Below, one piece after another: positions 35,996-42,500 of a stretch of 42,500 bases of DNA (its first letter is position 1; every line of letters begins with the position of its first letter). The notes under the pieces are model-generated. The model did no database searches. It saw only the letters and a list, made by a program, of their open reading frames with translations, and was not told where the DNA came from. Source of the stretch: Gammaproteobacteria bacterium. Its GTDB lineage: Bacteria > Pseudomonadota > Gammaproteobacteria > Ga0077554 > Ga007554. The position numbers and the translations under genes are program-made. The DNA lies in contig JAHFRW010000004.1 of assembly GCA_023266055.1 (NCBI GenBank), positions 1,314 through 43,813 of the forward strand, read 5' to 3'.

Positions 35996-36684
35996 TACCC
36001 ACCCTCCTCACACGCCATACGCTGAAAAAAATCCGCCATCGTTCGCCCCGGCTCATCCGTGAAACTCTGCTTCAGTACACTCAATTGCCTAATTCTGTCC
36101 AACCGGAAATTGCGGAAATCATTGCGCAGTTCGCACCATGCCGCAAGCGTCCACGTAGCGCCCCAATAAAAAAGGCCCAGCGGTAAAATCACCCTTTCCG
36201 ATGCTTGGTCATCTGCCCGCACATACATTAAAAACACCTTCGAGCGTAGCGCAATCGCACCACGCAATGGCGTTAACGCCGCCTTCATCTCGCCAGACAC
36301 ATGATAATCCGGCACATATAAAGGCAAATCAGCAAGCCGGCTCTTCAATCGGGGTGGCAATACCGCGTCCACCTTCATCAACACATCTTCTGCCGCCCGC
36401 GCCAAGGCAGCATCCGCCCAGCTACTGACAATACGCGTGCCCAGCACCAACGCTTCAAGTTCCTCGCGGGTAAACATCAACGGCGGCAAATCAAATCCTT
36501 GCCGCAACACATACCCTACCCCCGCCTCACCTTCAATCGGCACACCAGAACACATCAAGTCCTGAATATCACGATAAATGGTGCGCTCGGAAACCTCCAG
36601 CTCTTCTGCCAAACGCTGCGCCGTCGTCAACTTGCGGCGACGCAGAATCTGAATAATCTGAAACAGACGATCAGCGCGGCGCAT
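35995..36684 (-). CDS. HTH/WYL-domain transcriptional regulator (YafY-like)
   Basis: This 229-residue regulator has an N-terminal winged helix (residues 1-60: RADRLFQIIQILRRRKLTTAQ, then VSERTIYRDIQDL). A WYL ligand-binding domain follows (about 140-205, with LGLFYWGATWTLAAWCELR). The WYL triad is replaced by a related GATWTLAAW segment, normal in the YafY group. WYL regulators sense single-stranded nucleic acid or nucleotides and often control DNA-damage genes, which fits the coupled tag gene directly downstream. Targets cannot be read from the sequence. Confidence 0.92.
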   Translation of the reverse strand: MRRADRLFQIIQILRRRKLTTAQRLAEELEVSERTIYRDIQDLMCSGVPIEGEAGVGYVLRQGFDLPPLMFTREELEALVLGTRIVSSWADAALARAAEDVLMKVDAVLPPRLKSRLADLPLYVPDYHVSGEMKAALTPLRGAIALRSKVFLMYVRADDQASERVILPLGLFYWGATWTLAAWCELRNDFRNFRLDRIRQLSVLKQSFTDEPGRTMADFFQRMACEEGG

Positions 36685-36705
36685 AATCCCGAAACCGGTT
36701 CATAT

Positions 36706-36984
36706 TCAAATATGGCCTCGTTTTTGCTGATCCTCACATACATCCAGTTCCAGCAACAATCGGCTCTTCACCTCGACAGATAACTGATTCCATCGCATAC
36801 CCATCACCGAACCCGCCAAGGCGTACAGAAAATTCAAGGAAGGCTTGCAACCCTGATCCTTCACCTTCAGGTACACCGCGACAGGCCCTAAACGCCCAAC
36901 ATCAGCTCGCGTAAAGATCCACACCGCATTCAGCCATGCCATGGATTCAGGACCCAGATTCAGCAATGTTTTTTGTGATCGCAC
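36706..36984 (-). CDS. TfoX C-terminal domain protein
   Basis: The start is set at the GTG at 36984, because GGAGG lies seven bases upstream; an earlier GTG at 37005 would bury that site in the coding region. The 92-residue product is a single TfoX_C domain: LLNLGPESMAWLNAVWIFTR, LGPVAVYLKVKDQG and SLNFLYALAGSVMGMRW correspond to the helical hairpin repeats of that family. The last residues are basic (EDQQKRGHI). Together with the N-domain gene at 35068-35442 it makes the two halves of TfoX/Sxy, split by tag and a WYL regulator. The function of stand-alone C-domains is unknown. Confidence 0.85.
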   Translation of the reverse strand: MRSQKTLLNLGPESMAWLNAVWIFTRADVGRLGPVAVYLKVKDQGCKPSLNFLYALAGSVMGMRWNQLSVEVKSRLLLELDVCEDQQKRGHI

Positions 36985-37067
36985 GATACAGCCTCCATCA
37001 CCCACCGCTGAAGCAGGGCACCTTCCTCACGCGAACCGAACACCCGCATAAAACAAAGTAACACTTA

Positions 37068-37433
37068 CTATGTGCAAACCATCATAAACGCCTGAATGAC
37101 GTACTCGCGTATGTATTTACTTGGAATCTCATCTGCCCCTCGAATTTTTATATGGCGACGAAATTTCCCGCTGCCTTCAAGAATATGATGCTTGTCGGAA
37201 AGAGCCGCGCCTTTACTAAATTCCATGGAAACATGCCCTATGTAAGAAAATATTCCACAAAAGGGTTCATTGTAAGAATACAAAAGCCCGCCGTACTTGA
37301 CCTCTTCAGAGATACCCTGATCAACCGAAAAGATCAGCCTCCTCAGCAGCCACATCAATGTATAGCGATCCTCGTCAACAAGACGAAGATCGCCAAGCAA
37401 CTCACCGACTCCCTCGGAAAGCATAACATTCAT
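37068..37433 (-). CDS. DUF1801-domain protein
   Basis: This 121-residue soluble protein resembles the DUF1801 (YdhG-like) family: EEVKYGGLLYSYNEPFCGIFSYIGHVSMEF, GAALSDKHHILEGSGK and FRRHIKIRGADEI are the expected blocks. The fold is described as similar to an iron chaperone (frataxin-like) domain, but the function in bacteria is unknown. The start at 37433 (or 37424) has no strong ribosome-binding site. It lies 16 bases after the VOC gene stop, with a hairpin spanning the junction. Confidence 0.82.
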   Translation of the reverse strand: MNVMLSEGVGELLGDLRLVDEDRYTLMWLLRRLIFSVDQGISEEVKYGGLLYSYNEPFCGIFSYIGHVSMEFSKGAALSDKHHILEGSGKFRRHIKIRGADEIPSKYIREYVIQAFMMVCT

Positions 37434-37435
37434 CC

Positions 37436-37460
37436 AGCCATGCCAATGATTAGCATGGCT
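37436..37460 (-). repeat. Hairpin at the VOC / DUF1801 junction
   Basis: AGCCATGC (37436-37443) and GCATGGCT (37453-37460) form a perfect eight-base stem with a nine-base loop. It covers the VOC stop codon and ends three bases before the DUF1801 ATG, so it may tune translation between the two genes. There is no T-run. Confidence 0.5.
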
Positions 37461-37845
37461 TCAGATTTTGCCAGACACCCACTGTATTACCCTCGGTATC
37501 CTTAATATAGGCATAAAGACCCATATCAGCAATTTGTGTTTTCTCCATGATCACCTTGCCACCCGAGACCTTCACCTGCGCAAGCGCCGTATCAATATCT
37601 TCAACAGTGACTGCAACGGTTGGGCCCTGCAAGGGAAATTGCGGATTACGCTTGAACATGCCGCCATTGATAAAACCCGCTTCCTGCCACACATTCTTTT
37701 CATCTACCGGGCCAGTACGCACCCCCACATATTGCATCCCGGGCATCGGAAAATCCATGGTCCCCCAACCGAAGGCATTCTCGTAAAACGCCTTGGCACG
37801 CACAATATCGTCAACCGGGATTTCGAAATGCTGCACTTTATCCAT
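37450..37845 (-). CDS. VOC-family (glyoxalase/bleomycin-resistance-like) protein
   Basis: This 131-residue protein of the vicinal-oxygen-chelate superfamily contains both beta-alpha-beta-beta-beta repeats: VQHFEIPVDDIVRAKAFYENAFGW and PTVAVTVEDIDTALAQVKVSGGKV. The conserved DTEGNTVGVWQN lies near the C-terminus. GAGGATGAGCAG before the ATG is a good ribosome-binding site. Such stand-alone members of the PhnB/YdcJ type have varied or unknown substrates; no metal-binding set can be assigned with certainty. It lies between gltX and the DUF1801 gene, in the same direction. Confidence 0.9.
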   Translation of the reverse strand: MDKVQHFEIPVDDIVRAKAFYENAFGWGTMDFPMPGMQYVGVRTGPVDEKNVWQEAGFINGGMFKRNPQFPLQGPTVAVTVEDIDTALAQVKVSGGKVIMEKTQIADMGLYAYIKDTEGNTVGVWQNLKPC

Positions 37846-37920
37846 CTGCTCATCCTCATATCAAGTTAGTGATCGTCCAATGCCATTTCCAAATGACATC
37901 ACCACTGTACACCACCCCTC

Positions 37921-37938
37921 CTGACAGCATTATGTCAG
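37921..37938 (-). terminator. Weak hairpin after gltX
   Basis: CTGACA and TGTCAG form a six-base stem with a six-base loop, just after the gltX stop. No T-run follows on the minus strand, so it is only a possible terminator or stabilising hairpin. Confidence 0.3.
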
Positions 37939-37944
37939 CAGAAG

Positions 37945-39366
37945 TCAACAACCCTCGATATGTTTCAAGGCCCGATCCATACGCTGCAAAGTACGTTCAC
38001 GGCCAATCAAACGCACAGTGACATCAATCGGAGGTGACACATCGGTGCCGCATAACGCGACACGCAGTGGCTGCGCCAGTTTGCCCATTTTCATGTCATG
38101 TATCTGAGCAACATCCATTACCGCCTGATGAATCGCCTCACTGCCCCATTCTGACAATGCCGCAAAACACGTACGTAAGTCCGTTAAGGCGGGAGCAATT
38201 TCCGGCTTCAGATGTTTGGTTGCCGCCTTTGCGTCATAATCCTCAAACTCGCGATAAAAAATCACGCTGTTTTGCGCCATTTCTACCAGGGTTTTGGCAC
38301 GCTCACGCTGCGCCTCCACCACCTCCACCAAACTCGGCCCCGTCGCCGGATCGACCCCCAAACGCCCCATATGCCAACTCAAGTGATGAGCAACATGTGC
38401 CGCCTCACTGGTCTTGATATAATGTTGATTCAACCATATCAACTTACCGGGGTTAAACGTCGACGCAGAATTATTCACATCATTACTGTCAAACAATTCA
38501 ATCATTTCATCCACTGAAAAAATTTCCTTGTTGCCGTGCGACCACCCTAGGCGTACCAGATAATTCAGCAATGCTTCCGGCAAAAAACCCTCTTCCCGAT
38601 ACTGCATCACACTCACCGCGCCGTGACGCTTTGACAATCGCGCACCGTCCTCACCCAGGATCATGGGTACATGCGCATACATCGGGGGTTGCGCACCCAG
38701 AACCTTCAAAATATTAATCTGGCGTGGCGTGTTATTCAGATGATCATCACCTCGAATCACGTGGGTCACCTGCATATCACTATCATCAACTACCACGGCA
38801 AAATTATAGGTAGGCATACCATCGGTACGTACAATCACCAGATCATCCAGCTCACCGTTCCCGAACACCACCCTGCCACGCACCTGATCCTCCACGACCA
38901 CTTCGCCGTCAACCGGATTTTTAAAACGAATCACATGTGCCACATCTGTCGGGCCGGCATGGCCACCATCATTATTCTGGAACAAATTTCGGCAATGACC
39001 ATCATAACGGGGCTTTTCCTTGTTTGCCATTTGTGCATTGCGCAAAGTCTCCAGATGCTCCCTGCTGCAGTAACAACGATATGCTTTGCCTTCGTCCAAC
39101 AACTGCTGGGCCACCTCACGGTAGCGAGGCAAACGATCACTCTGCAAGAATGGACCTTCGTCATACTCCAACCCCAACCACGTCATACCTTCCAGAATCG
39201 CATTGACCGACTCGATACTGGAACGCTCAAGATCTGTATCCTCAATACGCAAAATAAACGTACCGCCATGCTTGCGTGCATACAACCAGGAGAACAGCGC
39301 CGTACGGACACCTCCGATATGGAGATAACCGGTGGGACTGGGAGCAAAACGGGTACGCACTGACAT
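37945..39366 (-). CDS. gltX: Glutamyl-tRNA synthetase GltX
   Basis: GltX charges tRNA-Glu. The ATG at 39366 starts the family N-terminus MSVRTRFAPSPTGYLHIGG and has AAGGA seven bases upstream; the frame runs on to 39465 through the terminator region and is not coding there. The 473-residue enzyme carries the HIGH-type YLHIGG and the KMSKS-type LSKRHGA motifs, four Cys/His positions in the zinc-binding connective peptide (RCYCSREHLE), and a normal anticodon-binding C-terminus. It lies downstream of the rRNA operon, separated by a strong terminator. Confidence 0.97.
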   Translation of the reverse strand: MSVRTRFAPSPTGYLHIGGVRTALFSWLYARKHGGTFILRIEDTDLERSSIESVNAILEGMTWLGLEYDEGPFLQSDRLPRYREVAQQLLDEGKAYRCYCSREHLETLRNAQMANKEKPRYDGHCRNLFQNNDGGHAGPTDVAHVIRFKNPVDGEVVVEDQVRGRVVFGNGELDDLVIVRTDGMPTYNFAVVVDDSDMQVTHVIRGDDHLNNTPRQINILKVLGAQPPMYAHVPMILGEDGARLSKRHGAVSVMQYREEGFLPEALLNYLVRLGWSHGNKEIFSVDEMIELFDSNDVNNSASTFNPGKLIWLNQHYIKTSEAAHVAHHLSWHMGRLGVDPATGPSLVEVVEAQRERAKTLVEMAQNSVIFYREFEDYDAKAATKHLKPEIAPALTDLRTCFAALSEWGSEAIHQAVMDVAQIHDMKMGKLAQPLRVALCGTDVSPPIDVTVRLIGRERTLQRMDRALKHIEGC

Positions 39367-39449
39367 AAACAATTCCTTGGTTGAAAATAAGAGGGAAAAT
39401 AGGTCGTATAACGTTATTGTAACGAAAAAATCAAACGACAGAAAAAGAA

Positions 39450-39480
39450 AAACCCCCGCAAGCATCGCTTACGGGGGTTT
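39450..39480 (-). terminator. Terminator of the rRNA operon
   Basis: A nine-base stem AAACCCCCG/CGGGGGTTT, extended by AAGC/GCTT around an ATC loop, is followed on the minus strand by a T-rich run (GTTTTTCTTTTTC). It lies ten bases past the 5S rRNA and separates it from gltX. Confidence 0.9.
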
Positions 39481-39489
39481 AGGATTATA

Positions 39490-39608
39490 AAGGTTGGCAG
39501 TGTCCTACTTTCACATGGGAACTCCCACACTATCATCGGCGCTGAACTGTTTCACTTCCGAGTTCGAAATGGGATCGGGTGGTTCCTGCTCGCTATGGCC
39601 GCCAACCA
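39490..39608 (-). rRNA. rrf: 5S ribosomal RNA
   Basis: The minus strand reads a 5S rRNA of about 119 bases. Recognisable elements include GGCGGCCATAGC near the 5' end, CGAACTCGGAAGTGAAAC and CGCCGATGATAGTGTGGG, ending with a CTGCCAACC 3' stem that pairs with GGTTGGCGG. The ends are set by comparison with E. coli. It lies about 130 bases after the 23S gene, with no tRNA between. Confidence 0.96.
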
Positions 39609-39706
39609 AACTTTTACACTAAAAACGAATGCATACATAGTGCATCCGTGTGCGAATACAATTAGAAATATGAAGAAAGGCAGGTTATGTTACATATGTC
39701 TTACTA

Positions 39707-39737
39707 CATATAACACCTCAAACCACTTGGGTGTTAT

Positions 39738-39740
<3 letters not shown>
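39707..39740 (-). repeat. Hairpin at the 23S 3' flank
   Basis: CATATAACACC and GGTGTTATATG form a perfect 11-base stem with a 12-base loop, overlapping the last bases of the 23S gene. It is probably part of the pre-rRNA processing signal between 23S and 5S. Confidence 0.5.

Positions 39741-42500
<2,760 letters not shown>

Noticed and set aside
39609-39737. Possible tRNA between 23S and 5S
   Set aside because: No cloverleaf or CCA-type end could be drawn; only a processing hairpin is visible.

Overview
The window looks like the chromosome of a non-enteric gammaproteobacterium of moderate GC content. The evidence is a ubiquinone-type ubiE-ubiJ-ubiB run, the DUF971-hslU-hslV arrangement, the large single-chain PurL, a Gram-negative envelope gene set (outer-membrane barrels, a LolA-like carrier, an RND pump), and 23S and 5S rRNA that align well with the E. 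coli sequences from memory. No tRNA, CRISPR array, insertion sequence transposase or phage gene was seen.

Layout, left to right. Positions 329-3395 (minus) hold a LolA-like periplasmic protein, a VIT1/CCC1 metal transporter and tsaD. Positions 3505-5587 (plus) hold a two-gene DrrAB-type ABC-2 exporter whose ATPase has a long tryptophan-rich tail. A FmdE-like zinc/redox protein (5584-6198, minus) is convergent with it. Positions 6234-18057 (minus) are the accessory heart of the window. A ribbon-helix-helix/zinc-ribbon regulator, with a perfect palindromic operator over its own -10 box, heads a probable operon. That operon runs DUF1302-type outer-membrane protein, RND/MMPL transporter, small outer-membrane barrel, then a large TPR-plus-barrel outer-membrane protein. 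Just upstream lie a second LolA-like carrier, an O-methyltransferase and a secreted protein of unknown function with its own promoter and terminator. I read this block as a trans-envelope transport machine for a lipophilic, possibly methylated, cargo; the cargo is unknown.

Positions 18461-21716 (plus) carry lgt-thyA-folA and a polysaccharide deacetylase. A Bax-like glucosaminidase (minus) follows, then a gene-poor stretch ending in a 187-bp near-palindrome that overlaps the purL stop codon. purL (23426-27439, minus) is followed by a secreted unknown protein and a DJ-1/YajL-family gene on plus. From 29501 to 39366 everything is minus: ubiB, ubiJ, ubiE, DUF971, hslU, hslV, a TfoX N-domain protein, tag, a WYL regulator, a separate TfoX C-domain protein, DUF1801, a VOC protein and gltX. 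The rRNA operon end (23S truncated by the window edge, then 5S and a strong terminator) fills 39441-42500, also minus.

Most housekeeping genes are ordinary. The items most worth a second look are the envelope transport locus with its self-contained regulator and operator, the large palindromic repeat at the purL end, the W/G-rich tails and inserts in two unrelated transporters, and the separation of the two TfoX domains.
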